Of a stretch of DNA of 64,000 nt, positions 33,824 to 48,129 are shown one piece after another. This DNA is from Brevipalpus yothersi (lineage: Eukaryota > Arthropoda > Arachnida > Trombidiformes > Tenuipalpidae): positions 39,562 to 103,561 of the forward strand of contig QZCP01000117.1 in assembly GCA_003956705.1 (NCBI GenBank), in the 5' to 3' direction. The position numbers were made by a program, and so were the translations under genes. Under the pieces are notes generated by a model that was not told where the DNA came from, made no database searches, and worked only from the letters and a program-made list of their open reading frames with translations. Positions within the stretch are counted from its first letter, which is position 1. Each line of letters starts with the position of its first letter.

Positions 33824-36800
33824 ATGATTGAAAAATTTTGTTTCATTTTCATTGCAATTCTTGTTACATTTTCTCACAATTTAACGCCAATTTCTGCCAA
33901 TGAAATCACTACAGTTGCCAGCCCTGACTATGTGGATAGTGCCAGCTATGGGTCTTCATCAGATTATGGTGAAAATGGTGATATACCACCGATGGGCTCA
34001 GTTGACACCCTGTCAGGTGCATCTGAGGATATCTCAATACCATCATCTACATCTTTACCCCCATCATCTGACAGTGAAACTATGAAGCCAGTGTCACCGA
34101 TGAACAATGTGAATCCCATCGATCCTGATGAAAGTATTTACGGCTATAGTGATGGTGATGGTGATCAGACGATCAATGCTGATGGCGAAACCGATGAGGA
34201 TGAAGAAATCGGTCTACCTCAACACGTGCCCACATTTAATCATACGATACAGTTTTTGTCACGATTAGCCAAAATGGTTGATCAAGCAATTCGTACCATT
34301 GTCGGTGAGGCAGCGCCTCGTGTTAAAGATTTTGGTTTCAAATTTCGAATATCAGACGATTGTGTTATGAGTCTAGTGAAAGTTTGGAAAGGTTTCAAGA
34401 AACAAAATGCATGGACCTATCAGTGTATGTAGATGTTTGATGTCTTTTTTATTTTTATTTTTCTCTCTCTTTCTCTTTTCCTGATGAATGATAGATACCA
34501 CTTCTTACTGCACTTCTTATCACTCAATTTCCGTTTTGATTAGCATGATCGTGTCCAGATTCACTGGGATGATGGCTTGTGATCTCGTTTCTCGTTTCTT
34601 GATTTTCGATTCTCCTTTCTACTTTTTTTTCAGTTTGCTCTCAAATTGTGAGAACCAATCAAATCGACTTTCATCTATTCAGTCTCTGAATTTATCATTC
34701 TCTGGCCATTAGCCATCATAATGATGAATTTATATGATTGAGTGGTCATTCTCTCTACTCAAATTGATTAACATTCAAACCATTTCAAAGAATGACTTTT
34801 GCAAGGTGTCAAAATTCAATTGCATGTCTAGCTATTGATATTCAAATTCTTCGCATGTGTCCTTCGACATTCATTCATAAAGTCAAATTCGTACATGCAT
34901 TGTTTACACCCTGTTCATCTAAATCGAATTGAAAACACTTAGATTGAGGATCAACAAGCTTCCTTCCGATAGCGAGAGTCTTTCGAACTGACCAATTGAC
35001 CTCAAATCCGTAAGCTCATAATCGAGAAGCTAGCTGTCTTGTAGCCTCAAATTATATAAGCTGAAATTGAGGTTTACAATTTTGCCTTCTTTCACTTTCA
35101 CTTTTATACATGATCAAAGGTCAATGCTAAACACTTGACCCTACTCACATACCCAAAGCTTGTGTGTAACCTTTTCCCTCTTCTCTATGTAGTGATTGAT
35201 TCTTATGGACGTCCATCAGCTGGTTTTCTTGATGGTACCGTTACTTCGTTGGGTGATTATGATGAATGTCTACGAGTTGAGTTTCCAAAATTTTACGGCG
35301 ACGAAACAGCTACGGTGGGAAAATATTGTATCCTAAGGCTAAATTTTCCTGTTCCGCGTAAACCAGCACGAATTCGCTATCATGAACCACTGGTCAATCT
35401 AAATGGAACTAATTTACATGAAACAGTTTGGTCCCATTTAGCAAGGCATATTAATTCAGCATACACAGTGAAAGGTTTTCGATTCGGTGTTTGTCTGCCT
35501 TCTACATGTTCAGTAGAAGAATTGGAACCAATAATCAGGCGATGTAAGTGATATCCTGAATGATGATGATCTTTTTTTCGAAGCATTCTCAAATACACAC
35601 ACACACACGCTCATATTTATATTGATCTCATTCCAGAACGAGAATCAATGAAACCTTAATCTAAATTAATTTCCACCTAAAATGAAACAATCACTTTCGA
35701 GCTAATAAGCAAGAAAAGAACTTTAAAAGAATTTTTTTTGTTCATTCCTCATATACTTTCTCTTTCTTTTCCCTCTTTTTTGGTGATTCCAGTTGCTGAG
35801 CCAGCATTACAGATGCCAATTGAGCTTGGACCGGAGGAAGACTGTAGTGTTCGAGATGAATGGCCTGAAATGACAACCTCCTCGATGTCCACTTTTATTA
35901 TATTTGCCATTCTGTTCACAATGCTGGTCATTGGAACGGCAGCCTACAATGAATCACGTTCCAATGATCGTGAAACACAAGATGATGATGACAATATTTT
36001 CCGGTCCAAAATTGCACTTATTAGAGGATTTTTTGATTGCTTCTCAGTTCAAGCTAACAGTAAGCCATTGATGATGATGCCGGTGATGTCACTTCAAGAT
36101 GCTGGACATCAACAGCAACAGGAACGGAAACAAAATTTGGTCATCTCATCAGTTCATGGAATAGTGGCCATCACGATTTTGGCACTAATTATTGGACATA
36201 CCTGCTTTTTTGGCGCTTTTTATCAGTCTTCCTCTTTTCTTAATCGATGGACAGTGGACATTCCTATTAATTCCAGTCGCTTAACGAGTCAATTATTTTT
36301 CAATTCTCATCTTTTGATTGAAATTCTATTTTTCATCAGGTACGTAATTTTGCCATCTATTCGCTGTAATTAATGTATACTCTTAATTCGTATAAATTAG
36401 AAGCTTTTCTGTTGGAGAGAATGTGCATTGAATAGATACCCAAAAGAGAATTCGCATTAGAAAAGATGGAATGACTCTCGATTTAATATATTGAGTGATA
36501 TTTATTTTTATTCTCTCGAAAAACTTGGGTATGCCAATCTTGTATTCTGATTATCCTCTCATTATACGTACTGTCTCATATTTATCATGAGGCAAGAATG
36601 ATGGCAGAAAGTGGATATCGAAATAATTCAAGCTATTCATTTTCCTGTATTAATTTATTCAGCTAATAACTTTTTTCTTAGCAAATTTATCACAAGATTA
36701 ATTCACATTAAGCAAATTTTATTCACAACACTAAATCATAATCTCACTTTTTTTCATACTATTTTTTTCCTCCACTATCTTATTGGTCAATCTATCAGCG

Positions 36801-38913
36801 GATTTCTTCTGGTCACTTCGGTATTTCCTCAATTGGGCCAACCTAAATTGGGACTACATTATTTACGTTATATGGGCACAAAGTGGCTTCAATATTCGGC
36901 GATCACTATTGGAGTGACACTATTTTATTTCATATTACCCTTCACCGGCTCTGGACCGATGTTTAAAAGTGAAGTTTATCGTGAGGTTATCAATTGTGAA
37001 GCCAATTGGTGGCCAAATCTGATCGGTATTGGCAATTGGTGGGGACCGATGGATGAAATGGTAAGAAGATGGTTTCTCTTTCACACATCTTTCGGATCAT
37101 ATTTTCATCAGGATTAATCGGGATGGATGGATGGAATCATTCTGTCAAATTCGAACTTGAGATCTTTTTATGATTCCGACTGATGTTATTCAGATATGTG
37201 TAGAACCATCAAGTGGTGGCGAGAGAAAAAACTGCTATACTCGTAATAAGTGATTATCTGCAATTCATCACATACCATGTACATTCCAGGTAGGATAGAT
37301 GGATGGATAGAAAAAAAAGTGCAAAAGATATTGCATCAAGAATCAATATCGCGGTCATACATAAGCTTTGAACGTGCATCAATTTTTGTTATCTTGAAAA
37401 GTTTTTATGATTCCAGTTTCCGGTTTGTTTTGACACTTCGCTCTCGAAAAAGGTAGTTATATGAGAAACATTCACCGGAATGGTGTATGTTGGTTGTGTC
37501 CAAGCGAATACCTATCATCTTTCTCTCTCCATCTTTTATCAACTTACTTGATGTAAGCTTTTTTTCTCTCTCTCAAAGTTTCAACAAGAGAGTATATAGC
37601 TTTGGGTGATGTTGACACAATTTTCGATTCGACTGTCATTGATTATCTTCATGGGTGATGAATTTGTGGATGAATCATTTTTGGAGGTCATTTGGGAGAG
37701 GGAAAAAAATATTGTCTCTAAACCAGATTACTTCCATTGGAATTGAGAGTGTGAAATTACGATCGAGATTGATTATTATTATTATTATTATCTTTTTCTT
37801 AATTAAATTTTCTGATATTTTCTCTTTCTATATACCAATTGCGTATTTACAGTGTGCACCTCAACTGTGGCTTTTCAGCGTTGATCTACAGCTTCATCTT
37901 TTGGTACCAATCATTTTGATCACTTATCATTGGAATGAGAAAATTGGTTTGGTTATCAATGTACTCTTCATTTTATCTGGAATTGTTTCCTCATGCTTGG
38001 CAGCACTTATCAGCAATTCTGGACCCACAATTGGTTTGGATCATTTGCTTGATCATGAGTAAGAGCGATACTCTAATGAGATTAAAAAAATTGGAAAAGA
38101 TAAATGCACAGAGAACTGAGAAAATCTTTTTGTCTATCTTTCTTGTGATGAATCTAACAGGTATTTGGAAAACCAATTCAATTATGCCCACTTTCCAACC
38201 TATCTTCATGTGGCACCATTTTCACTCGGAATTCTCATCGGATATCTGATCATCAAGTATCAAGCAAATTCCGAAAAGTTTAAAATGTCAATCTTAACAG
38301 AGATTAGTCTATGGCTACTGACACTGTTTGTCAGCTTATTTTTAATGTTCTATTCATACGTTTGGAATGATTTGAATACAGATAATCAGCCAAGTGCTGT
38401 GACAAGAATAATGTTTGCCGGACTCCAACGAACTTTATGGTGTACATTCTTAGCTTGGACACTTTTTGCTCTATCATTTGGTCGATGTGATCAGCTTAAG
38501 CAATGCTTAAGTGGACCGTATTCAACTTTATTGTACAAATTGAGTCCGTCCATTTATGCTATTCATTATTTATTTATTATTTTACGAAGATATACTTTCA
38601 AGTATACTATACCGTGGGATGATCATTATTTGGTAAGATATTCTCTTTTATTTTCTTTTATATTGCTTCTTTCATATTGAAAATTCTCTGATTTGTTTTC
38701 TAAATTTTTCCACAGCTTGCCTGGTCAGTCCTCAATATTGTCCTCTCGATAGCTGCCGGCTATATAATTTATATTGCTTTTGAGGCTCCATCAATTCGAA
38801 TTTGTAAGCTTATTGGTAGAATGTTCTCACAAGCTAGACAAGTAGATTTAAAAATCAGTGGAGATACTCTGAGAAAAAGGCGATCCAAGAAAAGTGAATT
38901 ACCAATGCGATAA
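33824..38913 (+). CDS. Nose resistant to fluoxetine (NRF-6)-type acyltransferase-3 membrane protein
   Basis: Exons 33824-34424, 35193-35543, 35793-36339, 36799-37060, 37853-38058, 38161-38632 and 38716-38913 sum to 2637 nt, 878 aa. Signal peptide from Met at 33824 (MIEKFCFIFIAILVTF). Then a Ser/Asp/Glu-rich linker of about 100 residues and the extracellular NRF domain (CVMSLVKVWKGFKKQNAW ... GDYDECLRV ... FGVCLPSTCSVEEL). Then about ten or more membrane helices of the acyltransferase-3 fold, including ELLFFISGFLL-type (read EILFFISGFLL), CAPQLWLFSVDLQLH and SPSIYAIHYLF blocks. The linkage of EILFFI to SGFLL across the 36340-36798 intron restores a conserved motif. Relatives in worms affect lipid or yolk transport and drug uptake; the substrate is unknown here. 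The C-terminal tail is basic. Confidence 0.92.
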
Positions 38914-40253
38914 AAATAGGTGAAATAATTGAATTTTATCCATAATTCAATGGATTGAGAAGTGAGAGGATTTTTCGCCATCTAAAGAATCAGATTCATA
39001 AGACTTTCCACAACCGTTTCACTCAATTCTCATAAACTAATTTTATGCTTAAATTCTGAATTTTTCTCGGAATAAGAAATCAATTGTGAAAACTATCTTG
39101 ATCTATAACACACTGTGTGCGTAGTTAATTATTCATCATTCGCTAATGTATAAAAAATTGTAAAATTGGATCAAATGTTATTATTACTGTAATAGTAAAA
39201 ATCTGAATTGTTCACACTTCTCGCAAATTTTTTCAAACTTCCAGGAGATAGGAGAGAAGGATGAATATTATGCGATGCTTAGAAAACTCTCGTATTTCTT
39301 CTTCAGTTATATCATGAACTCAAGGAATACTCTGAATGTTGCGCATTACAAGCTGGTTAAAGTGATCAAGTCCGTTGATCAAGCTGCTTTTTGGCCAGGC
39401 TAGTGGTACATGTAATAGTAGTAGTAGCCTGAGTCCACTAATTTGTTAATCTTCACCAAAAAAACTTAGCCGGTTTCTGAAAGATGGAAGCAGGATAACT
39501 TTTTACCATCATCTTTCAAGGAACAACTTTAAGCAGCATGCAATTTATAAGTTGCTAATGTGTACACCTTAGAACTCATATAGACAAGCGAGCGAAGAAG
39601 AAGAAGAAGAAGAAAAAAAGCAAGCAAATCTTGGATCAGCCCTGAGAAGAGCTGGAGAAAACTTTTACCTCACTTTCATACAGATTTTTAATCAGCCCTT
39701 CAATTACCTATCTATTGATACGATTTTGTATCACTAAACATCATATCGTCTTCAAGTTTTCACTTGATCGATACATAACTTTCACTTTCTCTCTCTTTTT
39801 CTCTCTCTCTCTCTCAAGTCCAGCGAAGAGAGAGATATAGAAAGAGAATAATGTGTTATCCTTTTTCGATATCATTTTGATAAAGTCATCAATGACACAG
39901 TTTTATTAGTTGATTGGTTCATGTTTATAGCAAGTTTAACGAAATCAGCGTATTACGAATGCTTACTCGTTCTGTTACTGATCACATAATTTATTTATAT
40001 TTTATCACACAAGTTACCTGATTTGTTTTCAATCATTTAGTGATTATTGATAATTTTAATCTTTCACATGATCATCACCTATCAACTCTTACGCTCCTTT
40101 CAATCAATTCATTTGATCATTGGTCAGAATCCTTCATTGCCATCGATTTTTCATCATCTCTCTCCAGCACCTTTAAGAAGGATTCATTAAAACTACCACA
40201 TATTCTCAGCTTTGTTAGTGTTGTGTCGGGTGTTTGATTGAGTATTATTGAAA
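38914..40253. other. Intergenic after NRF-type gene
   Basis: No coding region is recognised. It contains GAA-rich patches near 39598-39615 and a CT-rich patch near 39790-39815. Confidence 0.5.
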
Positions 40254-40301
40254 ATGATTTTGAGAAGTATCATAATCCTAGTGATTGGATTCTCATCTTC
40301 G
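40254..40301 (+). CDS. Candidate signal-peptide exon of the ZP-domain gene
   Basis: ATG followed by 15 codons (MILRSIIILVIGFSSS) ending at a strong GGTAAGTG donor in phase 0. The next supported exon on this strand, at 48130, starts in phase 0 and lacks its own signal peptide, so the two may join across an intron of 7.8 kb. The link is inferred from phase and protein logic only. Confidence 0.45.
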
Positions 40302-43106
40302 GTAAGTGGAAATTTTTCCATCTATTCATATATCACTCTGAGCCCCTCAAGTTTTGAACTTTCCATTCCCTCTAATAGAAAGAGGATGAGAAGGTTCTGA
40401 ATGCTAATTTTACTCATAACTAACAAATCAAACTATTCCAAGTGACTATGAGAATGCTCTGGAGAGAATGTGAATACTGTGTTTCTCAACTGTATCATAT
40501 AGCAATCTAATCCAATCAGCATGAGAAAGATGAATTCGTTCTGTTCAATTTTAGATGATCAATAGTAATATGGAAACAAAGTTTTTCCTCTCATATTTCG
40601 TTTTCCTACTTTTCTAAACTGGACAACGACCCCTGAATTCATCTTATCTTCAGGGTCATAGACCAGATGGCTGACTTGCAGATTGAGAGAGAGAGAGAGA
40701 GAGAAAAAAATTCTGTGGAAACACGGAAAAGGAAGAGAGATGAAAAAAGAAAACTTTTTTTGGTAACGTTTATTTCCAACGTTACTCACCAGACGTCACC
40801 ATGCTGCTCGACGAAAATCGTTTTGAAAATTTATTCCAAAATGAATTTGATTTCGGATTTTTTTTTCTTCACTATCCATCAGACAATTTTGATGAATTCC
40901 AAAAATTTGATTTGTTATCCTTAGGGCTCCAAAGAGGTGATAAAAATTGTGGCCAAATTGTGGGATGATTTGATGATCAATACATGATATCGGCTTGTGA
41001 TGTCATTTAATCGTAAATTGAGAGAGGGTTGAAAAAAATTTTCATCATTTTTAGGCTTGGTTGAGGGTGAAGGGAAGAAGGATTCCTTTGGAACTTTTAT
41101 CAAGATATTTTCAAGCAACTATCGGAAGAGATGTATAAAAAATGTGGATTCTTTTTTTATTGCTCCTGTTAAAATCTGCGAAAAGGAGGAAGATACTCTC
41201 TTGCTTCCCCTTGTACCAATCAAAATATTTTAGTGGAAAGTCTCTCATTTTGTGGAACTCTTTTTCTCTTTCTAACTTGTCTTTCGAGTTTCAAAGATAA
41301 GGATTGAGATTATGATCTAGACAGTAAAAAGGAAAGAATATTTTTTTTCCTACTACTATCTTTCATCTCGATGATCACCGAGCCTTTATGCGTGAGTTTC
41401 ATACATAAAATAATTCGTATCATGCTATAGTTCAGATAATTCGTTCTCACATGTTGTCAGATAGAGATAAATAGATAGATAGATAGATAGATAGAGAGAG
41501 AGAGCGGAAAAGAAGAAGATGAAAGTTCCGTAAAGTTGCTAGTCAAGAACGCCCTTGATCCTAATATGTTTATCTAGTAGTAAATCACCGAGCCCATCTC
41601 TAGATGATTTTGATCGGAAAACATTGACAATTGTGATAAACACTAAGAGGAGCTCAAATTTATTGAAAAAGTAAGAATTCTATTCAATTATGGTAGAAAA
41701 ATTTTACCATCTCAATTAGAACTGAATCGGAAGAGGAAAGGTTGCCAGCATACATACACACAAGTGATTCACGTGATTTGAACCATGCTGAAGTAAAAGA
41801 AAGGTAGTAAAAAAGAATTAAGCTACGACAAAATGATTAAGCAGAACTCATCACCACTACTACTACTATCATGATGATGATCAAATTGCTTCGGGGAAAC
41901 AGAATTTTGCTGATGATAACATCTGAATACAGATACACACTTGATGTCCAAACGGATGGGGATGATGTCCGGCTAGCAATGGTAATCCGTTTTTCATAGG
42001 GACAAGAAAGAACCGTGATGATGATAATTTGTGAGAAAAAGATTCATTTTGTGTGTTCAATCATCTTGAAAGAGTTGCATAATCTCAATCTTAATTCAAA
42101 TCATGATCACTTTGTCTCCATTCATTTTTCTTCCATCCTGATACTCTGAATCATCTCTCTCTCTCTCTCTCTCTCGCTCTCTCTCTTCCTTGGTAGAATA
42201 ATCTTTGCTCAGATCAACTGATTCAGTGGATGAAAAAGAATGATGAAGGAATGTAAAAATGATAATTTTGGAAAAAAATTTTTTCTCAAGTTCATCATCA
42301 TGTAAATTCATGGTAACGCTAATCTAAACAGTAATCTGATTGATTGAATAAAACATTGGGCTATAATTTTCTCTACCAAAAGTAAGATGGAAGAGAGATT
42401 ATCGCTCTCTTTCTTCCTCTCTCACCCTCTTTGATCCCCTGGATTTGAGTCAAGAAAACGGAACTTGGAATAAAAAATGGTGAAAATTAGTGGAAAAGAT
42501 CCAAGTTGATCATGCAAAGAAAAAAATTTTCTGGCCATTTGTTCAATGAAGGAAGGAAGGGAGAGAGAGAGAGAGAGAGAGTTTTGATGGCAAAAAAACT
42601 GGACAGTATCAGGCTGATTAATGATGGGAATCCTTCTACAGCTTCTTTATGCATCTTTTTAAAACACTTCTATGGTTTGCATATGCATAACAGAAACATG
42701 AGTATATATGTGCATATATCTACCATCTCTTTCATGCACATCTCTTGCTTTTTATTCCTCAAAATTTATTTTGCAAATTGAGAAAGATAGAGGCTACAAA
42801 ATGACCTGAAATTACATTCTAAATGTAATCCAATAGAGAGAGAAAGAGAAAGAAAGAGAAAAATATATTCTGATAATGACTTGACCACGACGCTTCTTTT
42901 CTTCACGCAATCTTAAACAAGCTTTGATGAGCAAGCATAAGAATGATGGTCATCTCATAATGAAGATAATAAAAATGTGGCGGGAAGGAAAATAGTCAAA
43001 TTCAAGAATCGAGAAGAAGATAGAGAGAGCAAAAAAAATCAGTGAAACTGAATGCACATTAGATAAAGCTGTAGAAAGAAAGAGACCTTCCTGAAGAATT
43101 GAGGAT

Positions 43107-43141
<35 letters not shown>

Positions 43142-43304
43142 TTTTCCAAATGAAAGGGAATTTGAATTGACGCAATCAAATGGACGGAGGTGAGCAACCG
43201 AGCTGATGAAAAGAGATCATGTTGGCTTGAAAAACATTTGCTCCTCTCTCTCTCTCTCTCCCTTAGCTCTCATTCTTTTCATTCCATTTAAACTTTTTCG
43301 TCGG

Positions 43305-43377
<73 letters not shown>

Positions 43378-44842
43378 AGATCAAAGTTTATCTTGGGCCA
43401 AGGCATCCAAGTCTATCTCTCTTTCCTTCATTTTCCCTGTGAGATTCACTCCAATTGAGAAGATCACACTTTTACTCTTTTCACTTTTCTACACAGCTTC
43501 CCTTGAAGAGAAACTTTTTTCTTCCTCTCTCTCATCACATTCTTCTCCCTCTCTTGTTGAGATATTCTCCTTGGAATTGGTAGAAATCAGGTGAATAAAA
43601 AAGTGAGAAAAATCAATTCAAAGTCCGATAGACCAATGTTTCAATTGAGAAAACACTACCGCTATTACTGCAATCCGATCGATCTCGGAAGATGATGATC
43701 AGAATGGTTAAGGTATTTCAGCCAAAAAATAGAGAGAAAGAGAGAGGGAAAGAGTGGAACAGATTCACCAATCTGTCATCTTGTTCTCATCAATTCTGTA
43801 GTTCTCATGTGATGATATCCGTTTGAAAACAGTTGTAGAAGGATGTTTACGTCTGGATGATTCTTATCTAAACTCTCTCCTCACTTTCATTCCATCAAAA
43901 CGGCTAACTGTTCATGGACTGAGCATCATTTAGAGAAGAAAAAAAAGCGTAAGTTCTTGAGAGTATATGTTCGAATTTGGTCTTCATAAACACTTTGATC
44001 CATGAGAGATGATGTTGATGATCCAATCGATTGAGTCGATAAAGTGCATCCAAGTGGACACTTGTGTATATGTTTTCACTTCCTTATTCTTTTTTACCTT
44101 TTTCACAGTGAAAACAATAATCATCTTATGTCACGAAAATGAAATGAAGAGCATCAATGAGCTTTCCGTTTCATGAGTCAAGAAAATTATACTCCACAAA
44201 GTACAGAATCATCAAGCATTAAGTAGTGGTACATATTCCATTGATTTTGTATCGAATATGAGCAGACACTCATACAATTAGAATAAAATACAATTTTCAA
44301 TTATCATGTGTCTTTTTTTGCTCCTCTTTATCTGTCATCATGGAAACTTGGAAAATAAATTGTAATGGTGGGAACATTGATTTGTATGAATGAAAATAGA
44401 TTTTCATGCAATCAACCATGCAACTGATACCGAATATGTGAATTTTGAACACCTAAAATTAACGAGAAATGGAACAAAAAATTAGCATACAATTTCGGCG
44501 AACTTATGCTTCGTATACATGAAGTATTCTTATTACAAATCGAACCTCTTGCATCATCGATGTTGTTGTTACAATTGATTGCTGTTGATTCGTTTGGCCT
44601 CAATTGTTTCCTCATGAAAATGACCCTCTCAAATTGATGGAAGAAATAGAGAGAAAAAAAAGTTCACACTTTTTCCTTGATAGACTTTTTAATTCGACCA
44701 AAACAAGTGGATCTCTTGTTTCTGAATAATCCAATTTATCATTCATCCATTTGGACTGCCGGAAATGTCCATTTCGACTCTATTATACTTGAAAGTATCA
44801 CAATCAATTTTTGATTGTTTTCATTCGATTGGCACTTATTCT

Positions 44843-44878
<36 letters not shown>

Positions 44879-47800
44879 ACTAATTGATGAATGGGGTACT
44901 TGATAGTGATTAAGTAGAATAATAAGAATCAGAATCGTAAGATGTTTAGATCAGCAGACTGGCAGGTAGCTATTGTTTCAAATACCGGATAGAAGAATAA
45001 ATATCTTCTCAAAATCGATTGATACCAATATAATCGTGATTTGGAGCCAATTTCACAGCCTATTGAGGTGTATTTTTGGATATGATAATGATTGTGAAAA
45101 ATTATGACCAGTCCAATCGATGTTGCATCAAATCGAAAAATCTTCATGAGCAGTCTGCACCAGTTTTAATGAATTTATTTCAAACTTAGGTATTTTAATT
45201 ATCTGAAAAAACGATGATAATCACGCTTCTGATAGTAACTCTGGGGGCACAAAAAACCTCAAATTAATGTTTGTGACGAAATCAAATTTTTTACGCAAAT
45301 CATGGGAAAAATTTATCAAAAGAAGATAAATTTAATTCAATTTAATTCAAACCAGGAAAAAAAGTCAAACTATTAAGATTAAAAATGGTTACGTTCGCAA
45401 ATCGTTACCTGGATTTGTGTATCTTACCATTTAAAAAAAGATACATTCAGTTAAGAAAAAAATTGTCGCTCTCAATTCATCCAAATACACCTACATTGTC
45501 CTCAAATGTTGAATTTTTATGTTACTTTTTACCATTCTTAATCAAGTGTGTCCAAATTTTGGCAAACTAAACTGAATTAGCTCATCGCCATTCATCTCCT
45601 TTTACCTCTCATCAGATCATGTTTTTCTCATTCAATTTATCCTCTCTCTATATATATATTCGCATATCATTAGTTATTTCTCCTTTCTACCATTTCCACA
45701 CTAATCCATAAAAATTCTCATGATCAACATTAGTTAAGTTGATACACATCCTTCTTCAGCTTCATCTTCTTTTTTCATGTGTATCATCCAACATCAGAGG
45801 CAACTGAAACGAGGATTAACTGTTAGTCCACTTTGAATCACTCTCTCGCGTTCTTATTGCTTATCTATCTATCTATCTTTCTCTATCTCAACAGGTTACC
45901 ATGTATCATAAATTCTTTTACCATTACTTTTAAATCCCCGAAAATGAAGGTATACATACACACACAAAATAGCGGTCCATAAGATTGACGTGACATTACT
46001 AGCCCATCAAAGGCCGCCTCTTAGGCAATATTAATCAGTCTCTCAGTATTGCGCTCTGAATTTTTCCTCTCTCTCTCTCTCTCTTGATCCTTCCTCCTCT
46101 TATTCCAGCATCTTTCTTCTCATTTCAATGGTGAATGTGATATAAATAATCGGCATCATCTGAACAGAAATGGCCTCCAAAGTGGCGATACACCATCAGC
46201 ACTCATCACCGCCAACAAGGCATCTTCAATCAGTCTCATTATCATCATTTTTCTTCTCCAGATGAGGAGGAATCTTTGAGAGAGAGAGAGAATGCTGGAA
46301 AAATATGCCTGCAAGGAGAAGAAGATGGCAGAGGAATATATTGACTTTGAGTATCATCCAATTGATGAACGGAATGAAGATGGACATGATTCTTGCCCCG
46401 AAAATTCACTTCCTTGCATGGTCATGTTCACCTTGCATTTAGCCGTTCATAAGCAAAGCTTTCAAGTGGATATTACATTTCGCTTAAGTATTCTGATGTG
46501 AGGTAATTTGATTTAATGGTGAAGAATATAGTGTGTGAATGATTGTGAAATAAATCAAATCAAAGATGTCATTCTTCTTGGTGACTATTCTCACAGATAA
46601 AACTTGTACTATTGGGAAAACTGACTCTTTTGCCACCCTTGATGAACCCCTGATTTGAATACAAATTTTCGTTTTGAAATTTTCTGACGAGCAATGCTAA
46701 TGGCAATACATGCTTTTGTGGTGCTTGGAGGTATATTAAGATTTCGGAATATTTCAAAGGGTTAATTTCAATGTAATCAATATAATTAAGATTATTTAAT
46801 GATTTAAAAATGATTAAGAATGATACAGTTGATCAATTATTATGAGCAAAAATTTGACTGAATTGATTAATTTTTGCTTCAATTTATCAATCCAGCGGAA
46901 TCCTCTTTCCTATCAAAGGGTTTATATCAGACGAAAAATATAAGAAAAGAATAACAAGAGAACAAGGAAAGGATTTCCTTATACCAATAATTTTATTTTT
47001 TTCACCCAAAAATCTTGAAAAATACAGAAAGAAAAACTTTCCATCTGACTCGTGGACTGATCAAAAATGATCAAATGTTACTTCTGTTTTTTGATTGAAG
47101 CAATTACTTTCGAGAAAGAAAAAGATAGAGATAGAGACTGATCAGCATCGAAGTAAGCCGATCGTGTGGAAAAATTAAGAATGAAGTTGGACAGGTATTC
47201 CATGTCCATCATCCATTAGCTCTGCTGATTTTTATGCATCACTTTTCATCATCCCAGATATGGATGGAAAGATTGGCCCTCCAGTCCTCAAGTGTGTAAG
47301 GTCTTCTTTTGATGAAATTTTTGTGAAAGCAAAAACAAACGAATCATCATCGGAACCAAAAGAATTGACTGGACAGAGAGAGAGAGAGAGAGATCAATTT
47401 TTGTGTATTTCCGAGGAAAAAAAAATTCCTCCTAATCTTTCCCTATTATATTTTCAAATTTATACACATAAACTGATGAACTTTGACTGCTCCTCTGATC
47501 TGCACTTTGGAAAACATTATCAGTTCCGTCATCTGATCTCTGTCAACCAATATATTGACAAACAAGAATGGAGCATATTTTCATTCTCTTGAACATCTTG
47601 TCTCTCTCTTTCTTTCTCTTTCTTTCTTTCTGGTTTCTAAGTAAAATGCAGAAAATTTTTGCATCTATTCATTATGCTCTCCAATCAAGCGCATTCAGCT
47701 TAGCATCATCAGTCGTCTGGAGAAGAAAAAGAAGATGAAGATGAGAGAAAGAAAATCTCTTTTTGACGATGAATGTCTGTTTCATGAAATTGTCAAATGA

Positions 47801-48129
47801 TGAAGTGTAGAGAAAGATGAACTTCTTTAAGTGCGCCCAAAATTTAAGCTTAACATCATCATGGTTAAATCGTGACAGTCGCTAATTTTTGACAATCAAA
47901 TGAATCTTCTAGCTACTTCTCTTTTTTGTCAACTACCTTATCTCTTGTAAGCCATAGCCAATGTCACCAGCATCCAGCAGCAAATAAACAAGCAGCATCT
48001 TTCTCTTTCGCGATTATCTCTTTCCCTAAAAAGCTAATAAACTTCTATATAATATAATCATAACAGAAAAACTGTTTCTTGGCTATTTATTTTTTTCTAC
48101 ATCTTGTCTTTTCTTTCATTCATTTTCAG
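40302..48129. other. Putative 7.8-kb intron rich in simple repeats
   Basis: No credible exon was found on either strand. It contains (GATA)n at about 41471-41496 and GA/CT runs at 42150-42185, 42558-42582, 43110-43138, 43308-43373 (the longest), 44847-44875 and 46068-46084. Short frames in it are low-complexity or lack family resemblance. Confidence 0.45.
43308..43373. repeat. (GA)n microsatellite
   Basis: An uninterrupted run of about 66 bp. Confidence 0.97.

Noticed and set aside
45385..45570. 61-codon frame in an AT-rich island, considered as a transposon remnant
   Set aside because: No terminal repeats or transposase motifs could be recognised.
46292..46501. 69-codon ATG frame in the first ZP intron
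   Set aside because: No homology and no splice sites in phase with neighbouring ZP exons.
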